A stretch of DNA of 46,267 nt from an uncultured Collinsella sp. (GTDB lineage Bacteria > Actinomycetota > Coriobacteriia > Coriobacteriales > Coriobacteriaceae), in NCBI GenBank assembly GCA_900541195.1, contig UQIY01000012.1:1-46267 (forward strand). Direction: 5' to 3'. This document shows positions 27,794 to 36,000 of this stretch, one piece after another (position 1 is the first letter of the stretch; each line of letters opens with the position of its first letter). The notes under the pieces are model-generated. The model made no database searches. It had not been told where the DNA came from and worked only from the letters and a program-made list of their open reading frames with translations. The position numbers and the translations under genes are program-made.

Positions 27794-28120
27794 ATGGACG
27801 ATCAGGGAACCGAGATGGTTTCGTTTCAGCTGGTCGCTGCAGCGGGAGAGGCACGCAGCCTTGCCTTCGAAGCCCTTGAAAAGGCAAAAGCGGGGGATTT
27901 TGACGCCGCCGCCAAACTCATGAAGCAGTCAAAGGATGCGGGAATCAAGGCTCACCACATCCAAACGCAGCTGCTTTCGACTGAGGCAGCGGGCGAGCAT
28001 CTGTCGGTGGATGTGTTGCTGGTCCATGCTCAGGACCACCTCATGTGCTCCATGCTTGCTCAGGAGCTCGTGCAGGAGCTGATCTGCCTGTATGAGTGCA
28101 CTGCAACCAAGAACGCCTAG
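27794..28120 (+). CDS. PTS lactose/cellobiose family EIIA component
   Basis: The 108-residue all-helical protein receives phosphate from HPr and passes it to EIIB. The family motif VHAQDHLM is present, with the phosphorylated His78 expected in it, and the acidic trimer-metal region lies nearby. A GAGAGGAG precedes the ATG. It is the first gene of the EIIA-EIIB-EIIC-phosphoglucosidase operon; the small leader before it (27675-27793) contains a CCTGCAAT/ATTGCGGG stem at about 27708-27732. Confidence 0.93.
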   Translation: MDDQGTEMVSFQLVAAAGEARSLAFEALEKAKAGDFDAAAKLMKQSKDAGIKAHHIQTQLLSTEAAGEHLSVDVLLVHAQDHLMCSMLAQELVQELICLYECTATKNA

Positions 28121-28166
28121 CGGCGTGCGGTGACTATCCAACCAATCAATGCGAAGGGAATCCCTT

Positions 28167-28460
28167 ATGAAGATCCTTCTTGTTTGCGCAGCTGGTCTGT
28201 CTACAAGCATTCTGATGAAGAAACTCGAGAAATATGCGGAGCAAAACGGCATCGAGCTCGATATCGATGCGGTGGGTATCGGCGAGTATCAGGAGACGTG
28301 CGCCAATTATGACGTGCTGCTCTTGGGGCCGCAGGTGTCCTACCAGCTCAACACCGTCAAGCAGGGGAGCGGTAAGCCGACCGCGGTCATCCCCGCACAG
28401 GACTACGGCATGGGCAACGCCGCCAACGTGCTGGCACTCGCCCAGTCGCTGTTGGGTTAG
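28167..28460 (+). CDS. PTS lactose/cellobiose family EIIB component
   Basis: The 97-residue cytoplasmic protein begins MKILLVCAAGLSTS, with the phosphorylated Cys7 in the P-loop typical of cellobiose-type EIIB. The ATG at 28167 is preferred to 28149 because AAGGGA lies seven bases upstream and the hydrophobic first strand starts directly there. It transfers phosphate from EIIA to the sugar bound by the EIIC encoded ten bases downstream. Confidence 0.93.
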   Translation: MKILLVCAAGLSTSILMKKLEKYAEQNGIELDIDAVGIGEYQETCANYDVLLLGPQVSYQLNTVKQGSGKPTAVIPAQDYGMGNAANVLALAQSLLG

Positions 28461-28469
28461 GAGGCGACC

Positions 28470-29819
28470 ATGGAGAAGTTCATGACCCTGCTTCAGGAAA
28501 AACTGACCCCTATCGCCAATTTCTGCGGCACCGAGCGCCACTTTGCCTCCATGCAAAAGGGCTTTATGAGCGCGATCAGCTTCATCTTGGTATCTGCCGT
28601 CTTTATGATCCTCGCCAACCCGCCGGTCACGGCCGACCTGGTGGCGCAGGGCGGGTTCTGGTCCGTCTTTGGCCCTTGGCTCGATTTTGCGACGGCCAAT
28701 AAGCTCACGCTGCTCATCCCCTTCAATATGACGATGGGCATACTGTCGGTGATCGTGACGTTCGCAATCGCATATAACCTGGCGGGCACCTACAAGATGC
28801 CCAAGCTTAACGCCGGCATGACCTCGCTGGTGATGTTCCTGATCGCCGCGGCGCCGTCGTCCTACTACCAGCTTGCTGACGAGTCCGTGCTCCAGGCGGT
28901 CCCCTGCACCTATCTGGGTGCGCAGGGCCTGTTTACCGCCATCATCGTTGCCTTGGTCTCCGTCGAGGTCACGCGCTTCTGCCAGACCAAGGGCATCACC
29001 ATCAAGATGCCCGATGGCGTGCCGCCGTTTTTGTCCGAAACCTTTGGCGCCATCGTACCTATGCTCGCCAACATCCTCATCTTCTTTGGCGGCAACCTGC
29101 TGATCCAGATGATCGATCCCGCGCTGTCCATCCCCTCGGTTATCGAGAAGCTGCTCGCTGCCCCGCTTTCCGTCGCAGTTGACTCTGTGCCCGGCGCACT
29201 GCTTATCTGCTTCATGACGCTGCTGTTTTGGTGCTTTGGCGTCCACGGCAACATGATCGTAATGCCCATCACCGCCCCGGTCTCGCTTGCCGCCTTTGCC
29301 GCCAACGCCTCGCTCTATGCTGCCGGGCAGCCGCTTGAGTTCCACCCGGTGCTCATGTCGTTGGCCATCAACCTCATCGGCGGCACGGGTAATACGTTCT
29401 CTTTTGTGGCGCTCTGCGCGTTTAGGGCAAAGTCGCAGCAGCTCAAGGCATTTGGCAGGGCATCGATCGTGCCGAGCTTCTTCCGTATCTCCGAGCCCGC
29501 GATCTTCGGCGCGCCCATCATCTTCAACCCGATCCTCATGATTCCGTTTGTGCTAGGCGGCATGATCTCGGCCCTGCTGTATTGGGGTGCGGTCTCACTG
29601 GGTCTTGTCTCTAACTTCTACATCTTGGTGAGCGGCACGTTCCCCATCTTCGTTCAGGGCTTTGTCCAGTGCCTCGACCCGCGCATCTGGGTGTTTACGA
29701 TCGTTTTGATCGTGGTCATGGCTGTGGTCTGGTACCCGTTCTTTAAGGTGTACGATAACCAGCTCCTGGCTCAGGAGCAGGAGAACGCCGCGGCAGCTTC
29801 TGCCGAGGATGCTGAGTAG
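28470..29819 (+). CDS. PTS lactose/cellobiose family EIIC permease
   Basis: The 449-residue integral membrane protein has about ten hydrophobic helices and begins with the amphipathic EIIC start (KFMTLLQEKLTPIANFCGTERHFASMQKGF is the region; only its pattern is used). Conserved cellobiose-EIIC words include FWCFGVHGNMIV and GGTGNTFSF, with the sugar-binding glutamate region SEPAIFGAPI. It carries the beta-glucoside across the membrane during phosphorylation. TAGGAGG serves as the ribosome site, and the glycosidase starts one base after its stop. Confidence 0.94.
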   Translation: MEKFMTLLQEKLTPIANFCGTERHFASMQKGFMSAISFILVSAVFMILANPPVTADLVAQGGFWSVFGPWLDFATANKLTLLIPFNMTMGILSVIVTFAIAYNLAGTYKMPKLNAGMTSLVMFLIAAAPSSYYQLADESVLQAVPCTYLGAQGLFTAIIVALVSVEVTRFCQTKGITIKMPDGVPPFLSETFGAIVPMLANILIFFGGNLLIQMIDPALSIPSVIEKLLAAPLSVAVDSVPGALLICFMTLLFWCFGVHGNMIVMPITAPVSLAAFAANASLYAAGQPLEFHPVLMSLAINLIGGTGNTFSFVALCAFRAKSQQLKAFGRASIVPSFFRISEPAIFGAPIIFNPILMIPFVLGGMISALLYWGAVSLGLVSNFYILVSGTFPIFVQGFVQCLDPRIWVFTIVLIVVMAVVWYPFFKVYDNQLLAQEQENAAAASAEDAE

Positions 29820-29820
29820 C

Positions 29821-31275
29821 ATGAGTTACTTTGACAGAACGTCTGCCGCCGGTATGCCCGAGGGCTTTTTGTGGGGTGGTGCCCTCGCCGCCAACCAGGC
29901 CGAAGGGGGCTGGAACGAGGGCGGCCGCGGCATGTCGCACTCCGACCTGATCCCACAGGGTTCCGACCGCTGGGATGTAATGTTTGGCAGGCAAAAGCCC
30001 GTGGACGATCCGGACAGGCTGTATCCATGCCGCTGGGGCAACGACTTCTTCCATCATTGGCACGAGGATGTCGAGCTTTTTGCCGAGATGGGCTTTAAGT
30101 GCCTGCGTCTTTCAATTTGCTGGAGCCGTATTTTTCCCACAGGGATGGAGGCCGAGCCCAACGGTGAGGGCTTGGAGTTTTACCGTCAGGTATTCGAGGC
30201 GCTGCGCGAGCACGGAATCGAGCCGCTCGTGACGCTGTCGCACTACGACTATCCGTTGGCTCTGGTCGAGCGTTATGGTGGATGGCAAAGCCGAGAGATG
30301 ATCGAGCGGTATGCGCACTACGTCGAGACCGTCGGACGTGCGTACCAGGGCCTCGTGCGTTATTGGCTCACCTTCAACGAGATCAACAGCGTGGCGCTGT
30401 CCTATCTCAACGCGGGCGTCACGCTCGAGGATGAGCGTGACCGTGCAGCCGTGACCGCGGCGTTCTCGCACCATATGTTCATGGCGAGCGCTCGCGCTGT
30501 CGAGATCCTGCACAAGATCGATCCCGCAAACAAGGTGGGTTGCATGATCGCTGCCGGTGCGACCTATCCGTACCGTTGTGCGCCCGAGGACGTATGGCTT
30601 GCGTATGAGGAGGACCGCGGCCGCTACTTCTACACTGACGTGATGGCTGCGGGCGCCTATCCTACTTGGAAGCTGCGTGCGCTCGAGAAAGAGGGTGTTC
30701 ACGTGCCCTTTGAGCCGGGCGATACGGAGTATCTGGCCGAGCATACCGTCGACTTCATCTCGTTCTCGTACTATTGCTCGCGCTTGGTGTGCGCCGATGA
30801 CCAGGTGATCGCTGAGAAGGCGGAGGGCAACGTGTTCCCGACGCTGCGCAATCCGTACCTCAAGGATAAAGAGACTGCCTGGAAATGGCAGATCGATGCG
30901 CTGGGTTTGCGCGTGACGCTTGCCGGCTACCACGATCGTTACCATCTTCCGCTCTTTATCGCTGAGAACGGTGTGGGCGGACTCGATGCGCTGGAAGACG
31001 GCAAAGTCCACGATGCGTATCATATTGATTACCTGCGCAGGCATATTCTTGCGCTGCGCGATGCAATTGTCGAGGACGGTGTTGACCTGATGGGATACAC
31101 GCCGTGGGGCTGTATCGATTTGGTGTCGGCCTCGACGGGGCAGATGAAGAAGCGCTATGGCTTTGTTTATGTTGATGCCGATGATATGGGCAAAGGCACG
31201 TTCGATCGCTACCGAAAGGACAGCTTCTGCTGGTACCAAAAGGTCATTGCATCAAATGGCGAGGACTTGAGTTAA
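29821..31275 (+). CDS. 6-phospho-beta-glucosidase (GH1)
   Basis: The 484-residue enzyme hydrolyses 6-phospho-beta-glucosides delivered by the PTS. It has the GH1 N-terminus FLWGGALAANQAEGG, acid/base Glu187 in TFNEIN, nucleophile Glu382 in IAENGVGG, and the SASTGQMKKRYGFVYVD segment, whose Ser, Lys and Tyr mark phosphate-binding GH1 enzymes of the BglA/BglB type rather than plain beta-glucosidases. The ATG at 29821 follows the EIIC stop at once, so translation is coupled. It is the last gene of the operon, followed by a strong terminator. Confidence 0.95.
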   Translation: MSYFDRTSAAGMPEGFLWGGALAANQAEGGWNEGGRGMSHSDLIPQGSDRWDVMFGRQKPVDDPDRLYPCRWGNDFFHHWHEDVELFAEMGFKCLRLSICWSRIFPTGMEAEPNGEGLEFYRQVFEALREHGIEPLVTLSHYDYPLALVERYGGWQSREMIERYAHYVETVGRAYQGLVRYWLTFNEINSVALSYLNAGVTLEDERDRAAVTAAFSHHMFMASARAVEILHKIDPANKVGCMIAAGATYPYRCAPEDVWLAYEEDRGRYFYTDVMAAGAYPTWKLRALEKEGVHVPFEPGDTEYLAEHTVDFISFSYYCSRLVCADDQVIAEKAEGNVFPTLRNPYLKDKETAWKWQIDALGLRVTLAGYHDRYHLPLFIAENGVGGLDALEDGKVHDAYHIDYLRRHILALRDAIVEDGVDLMGYTPWGCIDLVSASTGQMKKRYGFVYVDADDMGKGTFDRYRKDSFCWYQKVIASNGEDLS

Positions 31276-31291
31276 CTCTTGCAGGTCTGTT

Positions 31292-31327
31292 GCCCCCGCG
31301 GTCCGCTTCGGCCGCGGGGGCTTTTGT
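31292..31327 (+). terminator. Rho-independent terminator of the PTS operon
   Basis: GCCCCCGCGG (31292-31301) pairs perfectly with CCGCGGGGGC (31312-31321) and is followed by TTTTG. It stands 16 bases after the glycosidase stop. Confidence 0.92.
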
Positions 31328-31583
31328 TATTTACCTAGTCCCCGATGAGACCCTCATTCTGTGGGTAGTCATTGGACGTTCTTAAACGACTAGTCATTTA
31401 AGTCTGTCCCCAATGACTGCGGAAACCCGGCACCTGGGGACGTTCCTTTTCTGCCGGCAGCTTGGAACAGTCCTTAAAGCCCGCATCAATCAACTGCGGA
31501 AAGCGCATCCCAGAATGAGCGTCCAACATGGGACATGGTTTCCCTTGAGGGCCTCAACCGGAAAATGCATCCCGGAATGTTGC
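31328..31583 (+). repeat. Cluster of palindromic intergenic repeats, copy B
   Basis: It starts with the same TATTTACCTAGTCCCCGATG as the block after arcC and contains CATTTAAGTCTGTCCCCAATGACTGCGG. A CCGGCA/TGCCGG unit with the GGGGACGTTCCTTTT core is at 31427-31457, followed by GCGGAAAGCGCATCCC (near 31497) and CCGGAAAATGCATCCC (near 31559). No gene is present. The IS element is inserted in this cluster. Confidence 0.75.
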
Positions 31584-32867
31584 GGGACTGCGGACGATTT
31601 CCTGGACCGCTAAATCGCGGCCATCCCCAGCGACGACCGGTAGTCGTCCGGCGTCGCGCCGCCGAGCGCGTCGCTTGCCCGCTCGGAGTTGAAGCGCCCT
31701 ATCCACGCGCCGAGGGCCTCGATGAACTCCCCGGGCGACCAGCCGGACCAGTCCCTCCCGTGGAAGAACTCCTTCTTGAGCAGGCCGAAGAAGCCCTCCA
31801 TCGCGGCGTTGTCGGGGCTGCAGCCCTTGGCCGACATGCTCCTGACCAGGCCGTTCCGCTCGCATATCGATATCCAGCCCGGCCAGCGGTAGTGCGCGCC
31901 GCGGTCGGAGTGGATCACGGGGCGCTCGCCGGGCGCCAGCCGGGAGCACGCGTCCGACAGCGTCGAGTTCGCGAGGTCGGCGTCCGGGTGCTCGCCCGCC
32001 CGCCAGGCGACGACCGAGGAGTCGAAGCAGTCCCTGATGGCGGACAGGTACACCTTGCGGCCCGTCGGCAGCCTGAACTCGGTTATGTCGGTGAGCCACA
32101 GGAAGTTCGGCAGGGCCGAGCGGAAGTCGCGGCGCACGAGGTTCGGCGGGGCGGGGGTCACCTCGCCGCCGTAGGAGCTGTAGGCGCCGGCCCTCCTCCT
32201 CATCCACCTCGGGACGAGCCCCTCCTCGCGCATGATGCGCCGGACGACCTTCTCGGAGACGCGCACGGGGTCGTCGAGCTCGCGGAGCCTGCGCACCACG
32301 AACCGGTAGCCGCGCGCGCCGTCGCCGTCCTCCAGGAACACCCGCCGCACGACGTCCCTCAGCGGCGCCAGGCGGTCCGGCCTGGCGATCGCGCGGCGCT
32401 GGTAGTCATAGGAGCTCCTCGATATCCTCAAGAAGCCGGTGAGTTCTCTCAAGGACCACTTCCCCGCAGGCCTCAGGCGGTCTATCACCAGGGTCTTCTC
32501 CCTGTTCGACATCCCGTCGAGGCTCTCGGCTTTTAAAACGTCCTGCACCGCCCTCAGCACCGCGTTCTCGAGCCTGAGCCGCTCGATCAGGGCGTCCTTG
32601 TCCTCCGGGTCGATGTCGGGGTAGTCGGGGCCGTCCCCGACGAGTCGCGGCAGGTCCATTCCTCCACCGGCCCTTCCCGCGGGCTTGCGCACGTCCCTGA
32701 TCCAGCGCCAGACGGACGTCTTGCCGGGCCCGCCGAGTATCTCGGTTATCTCCATGACGGTGAGCCCGGCGCCGCGAAGCGCCCTGGCCCTCTCCACCAT
32801 TCTCCTACTGTATGCCATGCGGACTCCGTTCCGGACCTCAACGGTCCAACTTTTTGTCCGCAGTCCC
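31584..32867 (-). mobile_element. Intact IS3-family insertion sequence (1284 bp)
   Basis: The ends are imperfect terminal inverted repeats: both start GGGACTGCGGAC and both have GGACCG about eight bases further in. The trinucleotide TGC flanks both sides (31581-31583 and 32868-32870), matching the 3-bp target duplication expected for IS3 elements. The single transposase gene fills almost the whole element and has an intact DDE triad. The element is visibly more GC-rich than its surroundings. Its target is a cluster of palindromic repeats. Confidence 0.9.
31610..32818 (-). CDS. IS3-family DDE transposase, single open frame
   Basis: The 402-residue protein has an N-terminal helix-turn-helix (RARALRGAGLTVMEITEIL), a Leu/Glu-rich coiled-coil segment (about 72-100), an HTH_21-like region (YDYQRR to MREEGL) and the integrase core with Asp244 (LTDITEF), Asp305 (HSDRGAHY) and Glu341 (AAMEGFFG). 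That gives exactly 35 residues between the second Asp and the Glu. Most IS3 elements encode OrfA and OrfB joined by a -1 frameshift; here the two parts are one uninterrupted frame. No frameshift or stop is seen, so the element may be active. Confidence 0.93.
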   Translation of the reverse strand: MAYSRRMVERARALRGAGLTVMEITEILGGPGKTSVWRWIRDVRKPAGRAGGGMDLPRLVGDGPDYPDIDPEDKDALIERLRLENAVLRAVQDVLKAESLDGMSNREKTLVIDRLRPAGKWSLRELTGFLRISRSSYDYQRRAIARPDRLAPLRDVVRRVFLEDGDGARGYRFVVRRLRELDDPVRVSEKVVRRIMREEGLVPRWMRRRAGAYSSYGGEVTPAPPNLVRRDFRSALPNFLWLTDITEFRLPTGRKVYLSAIRDCFDSSVVAWRAGEHPDADLANSTLSDACSRLAPGERPVIHSDRGAHYRWPGWISICERNGLVRSMSAKGCSPDNAAMEGFFGLLKKEFFHGRDWSGWSPGEFIEALGAWIGRFNSERASDALGGATPDDYRSSLGMAAI

Positions 32868-33021
32868 TGCCGGAAAGTGGAACGTAGTTTCCCAAACGGG
32901 CCGCTAACGGAAAGTGCATCCCGCTATTGAGCTCCAAAATGGGATGCGCTTTCCGTGTCGGCAGTTCCTGGCAGCCTGGGGCTACTCATTTAAGTCTGTC
33001 CCCAATGATTATCCCCAATGA
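32868..33021. repeat. Palindromic repeat block right of the IS
   Basis: CGGAAAGTGCATCCC (32908-32922) and GGGATGCGCTTTCCG (32941-32955) form a hairpin of 15-base arms with one wobble. Then follow CATTTAAGTCTGTCCCC and CCCCAATGACTAGTAG, fragments of the dispersed repeat seen after arcC and after the PTS operon, running up to the stop codon of the next gene at 33022. Confidence 0.75.
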
Positions 33022-34056
33022 CTAGTAGTAGGCCCACATGGCTTCGACTTCGTTGAGGACCTCTACGACGCCCCAGCGTCGGGCGCTGCGGCTGGCCGAG
33101 TTGGGATCGAAGACTTCAATCTGGTCGGCGTCGTCAATACCGTAAAGTACAATGTAGTGGCCCACGTTGGTAAAGGTGCCCGGCCGAACGGCGGCGATGA
33201 CGGGCGCTCCCGAACGCAGCGCCTGAGTCATCGAGTCGCGATCGTTATGAAGCTCCGTTCCGTTAAGTCCCAACTGCCACGCACCGCTCGTCATAAACGA
33301 CCATTCGGTTGCACCGGTGGGGGCGTAATTGCCTGCCTCGGAAAGCGCGCACATATTGACGGGGGTCATATCGGTGCGTCCCGTCTTAAAGATATAGACC
33401 ATGGTGAGGCACGTAGGCCCGCAGGCATTTTGGCGGATGGTACCGCCGGCGTAAGGCAGCTCCGACCATGCAGGGTCGATCTGATAGATATGGGGCATCG
33501 TGCCGGCTTGCCATTGCGAGCGCGGGGTCGAAAAGGCGAAAGAATAACCGGGCGCGACGGGGGCCTTGAGCAGCTTGTCCTCGGCGGTGGGCTCGAGACC
33601 GGCCGAGCCGTGGGACATACAGGAGCTCATAAGCACAAAGACCAGACAGATGAGGATAGAGCACAGTGCGAGGCAAAGCCGACGAGCCGGCAGGGCGGGG
33701 GCATTCACGTACGATGTCGAGCGGTAGGGCTTGCCGTCGCGTCCGCCTTGGGGATGCGAAAAGAAGCGGTTGATATGGCTGCCGGGCTGACGTGCGCCGT
33801 TGCGGCGCAGTTGCGGAACCTCGGCTTGGCGCTGTCGAGTGCGCGCGCCCAAGCGGCTATCTTGCTGTGCGCTTGTGCCCGTGCTCGGACGGCCACTCTG
33901 CCGTGTTCTGTTTGTCTGCTGCCGAGACGAAGGCCTGGGTTGCTCTTGAGGGCGTTGCGGATTGCTGCTCGTGGCACTTCTGGGCGTCGGCGTGGTGCGG
34001 CCAGCAAGGCGAACGCTTTGTCGCCGTTGATCACCGTCGTTGTATCCGTATGCCAT
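33022..34056 (-). CDS. Membrane-anchored C39-like cysteine peptidase
   Basis: The 344-residue protein has a long basic, Gln/Arg/Ser-rich disordered N-terminus (1-120), one membrane helix (about 126-146, LCLALCSILICLVFVLMSS), and an extracytoplasmic peptidase_C39_2 domain. Active-site candidates are Gln209 and Cys212 in IRQNACGPTC, His300 in NVGHYIVLYG and Asp317 in VFDPN. Proteins of this group are thought to cleave peptides or peptidoglycan-linked substrates outside the cell; the substrate here is unknown. The start at 34056 has AAGGCGG five bases upstream. It is divergent from the APC permease. It is not a double-glycine leader peptidase fused to an exporter. Confidence 0.8.
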   Translation of the reverse strand: MAYGYNDGDQRRQSVRLAGRTTPTPRSATSSNPQRPQEQPRPSSRQQTNRTRQSGRPSTGTSAQQDSRLGARTRQRQAEVPQLRRNGARQPGSHINRFFSHPQGGRDGKPYRSTSYVNAPALPARRLCLALCSILICLVFVLMSSCMSHGSAGLEPTAEDKLLKAPVAPGYSFAFSTPRSQWQAGTMPHIYQIDPAWSELPYAGGTIRQNACGPTCLTMVYIFKTGRTDMTPVNMCALSEAGNYAPTGATEWSFMTSGAWQLGLNGTELHNDRDSMTQALRSGAPVIAAVRPGTFTNVGHYIVLYGIDDADQIEVFDPNSASRSARRWGVVEVLNEVEAMWAYY

Positions 34057-34417
34057 TCGTACCGCCTTGTCTCATGTATAACCTGTCTATCCTACAAAAA
34101 AGATGTGCAACAAATGGGTCCGCGCGTCAAAAGCTCGGTAAACGGTACGAAAGGCGCAAAACACACGGCCTCAAAAACATCTCTATATGCGTCCGATGAG
34201 CGTACGCCCGTCGGACGGGCGACAACAATGAGCGGCAAACCGTGCCGTTCGTCCCAAAAACGGCGCCGCTCGTTTTGCAGTTCTGCCTTCGGTCGAGCCA
34301 CAAGCGGCGCTGCTGTGCCAAGGCCGTATCTTAAAGCCATGAAATAAAAGCGCGCGGCAAAACAGACCGCGCAAGGGGTGACGCCAAAGAGGCGTCAATA
34401 AGGAAAGGAGGGGAACA
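34057..34417 (+). promoter_or_regulatory. Divergent intergenic region with two leader hairpins
   Basis: No gene is supported here. Just before the permease start there are two stem-loops: GCGCGG (34352-34357) with CCGCGC (34367-34372), and TGACGCC (34379-34385) with GGCGTCA (34391-34397). The second ends 20 bases before the ATG and is followed by AAGGAAAGGAGGGG. They may be a transcriptional attenuator or mRNA 5' stabiliser. Confidence 0.45.
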
Positions 34418-35869
34418 ATGGCGGACAAGAACGCAGAAGTTGCAGTCGAAGGTAACGGCGGCATGAAGAAAACGCTTTCGCTCTGGAACTTCTTCACCAT
34501 CGGTTTCGGTGCCATCATCGGAACTGGCTGGGTTCTGCAGGTCGGCGACTGGATGGTCGTGGGCGGCGGTCCCGTTCCCGCTATGATCGCATTCCTCTTG
34601 GGTGCAATCTTTCTCGTGCCCGTCGGAGCTGTTTTCGGTGAGCTCACGGCTGCTATCCCCATCTCGGGCGGCATCGTCGAGTATGTCGATCGTAGCTTTG
34701 GCCGTACGCTGAGCTATATCACCGGTTGGCTCCTGGCCCTGGGCAACGGCATCCTGTGCCCGTGGGAGGCAATCGCTATCTCGACCCTCGTGTCCGAGAT
34801 GTTCGGCAGCCTGCCCGGTCTTGAGTGGCTGCGTGCCGTCAAGCTCTATACCATCCTGGGCGCCGACGTTTACCTGTTCCCGACGCTGATCGCGCTCGGC
34901 TTTGCAACCTACGTCATCTTCCTCAACTTCCGCGGTGCCAGCTCGGCCGCCAAGCTGCAGGCCTTCCTGACCAAGGCCCTGCTCTGCGGCATGCTGCTCG
35001 CCATGGGCGTCTCGCTGTTCACCGGCTCGCCGGACAACGCCATGCCCGTGTTCTCCCAGGTCACCGGTGCTGGCGGCGGCAAGCCTGCTACCGAGGGCAC
35101 CAGCCTGTTCGCAGGCATCGTTTCGGTCCTGGTTCTGACCCCGTTCTTCTACGCCGGTTTCGACACCATTCCTCAGCAGGCTGAGGAAGCGGCCGAGGGC
35201 CTCAACTGGAACAAGTTCGGCAAGATCATCTCCCTGGCCCTGCTGGCCGCAGGCGGCTTCTACATGGTCTGCATCTACTCGTTCGGCACCATCCTCGACT
35301 GGCATGAGTTCGTTAAGAGCCCGGTTCCCGCGCTTGCCTGCCTCAAGGGCATCAACATGCTCCTGTACCTGGCCATGCTCGTCATCGCCACGCTTGGACC
35401 CATGGGCCCGATGAACTCCTTCTACGGCGCCACGAGCCGCATCATGCTCGCCATGGGCCGAAAGGGCCAGCTGCCCGAGAAGTTCGCCGAGGTCGATCCC
35501 AAGTCCGGCGCTCCCAAGCTCGCCTGCGTCGTTCTGGGCGTCATCACCGTCGTCGGTCCGTTCCTGGGCAAGAACATGCTCATCCCTCTGACCAACGTGT
35601 CGGCTCTCGCCTTCATCTTCTCCTGCGGCATGGTCGCCCTCGCTTGCCTGCGCATGCGCTTCACCGAGCCCGACCTGCCTCGTCCCTACGAGGTGCCCGG
35701 CGGCAAGTTTGGCATCAGCCTCGCTATCGTTGCCTGCGGCACCATCATTGGCCTGCTCGTGATCCCGTTCTCTCCCGCCTCCCTCAACATGGTGGAGTGG
35801 AGCATCGTGATCGGCTGGTTGGCTATTGGCCTGGCCCTCATGGCTTTCACCAATTCCCGCAAAAAGTAA
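34418..35869 (+). CDS. APC superfamily amino acid/amine permease
   Basis: The 483-residue membrane protein has about twelve helices. The first contains FFTIGFGAIIGTGWVLQVGDW, whose GAIIGTG matches the substrate-binding unwound helix 1 of the APC family. Other features are PISGGIVEYVDRSFG, FYAGFDTIPQQAEEA and a loop GPMNSFYGATSRIMLAMGR. Substrate cannot be read from the sequence. The next gene, 131 bases downstream, encodes an amidohydrolase, suggesting import of an amino acid derivative, dipeptide or amide and its hydrolysis inside. Strong Shine-Dalgarno GGAGGGG and biased codons suggest good expression. Confidence 0.88.
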   Translation: MADKNAEVAVEGNGGMKKTLSLWNFFTIGFGAIIGTGWVLQVGDWMVVGGGPVPAMIAFLLGAIFLVPVGAVFGELTAAIPISGGIVEYVDRSFGRTLSYITGWLLALGNGILCPWEAIAISTLVSEMFGSLPGLEWLRAVKLYTILGADVYLFPTLIALGFATYVIFLNFRGASSAAKLQAFLTKALLCGMLLAMGVSLFTGSPDNAMPVFSQVTGAGGGKPATEGTSLFAGIVSVLVLTPFFYAGFDTIPQQAEEAAEGLNWNKFGKIISLALLAAGGFYMVCIYSFGTILDWHEFVKSPVPALACLKGINMLLYLAMLVIATLGPMGPMNSFYGATSRIMLAMGRKGQLPEKFAEVDPKSGAPKLACVVLGVITVVGPFLGKNMLIPLTNVSALAFIFSCGMVALACLRMRFTEPDLPRPYEVPGGKFGISLAIVACGTIIGLLVIPFSPASLNMVEWSIVIGWLAIGLALMAFTNSRKK

Positions 35870-35889
35870 CGCCTAGCCGGGGCGGATCG

Positions 35890-35918
35890 GGTGCGCGGAA
35901 TCCTCTCTCCCGCGCACC
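35890..35918 (+). other. Perfect 9-bp intercistronic stem-loop
   Basis: GGTGCGCGG (35890-35898) pairs perfectly with CCGCGCACC (35910-35918). It is not followed by a T-run, so rather than a terminator it may be a processing or stability element allowing different levels of permease and amidohydrolase. Confidence 0.5.
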
Positions 35919-36000
35919 GAACCCGGCGCCACTTGGGTAGCTTTGTGAGGCCTTAACCCAACACGGCCTCGCCCACTATATGGATCCATAAGGAGGAACC

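Noticed and set aside
33022..34056. C39-like protein as the dedicated leader peptidase of the peptide island
   Set aside because: It lies 16 kb away, has normal GC and is not fused to a transporter; kept only as a remote possibility.
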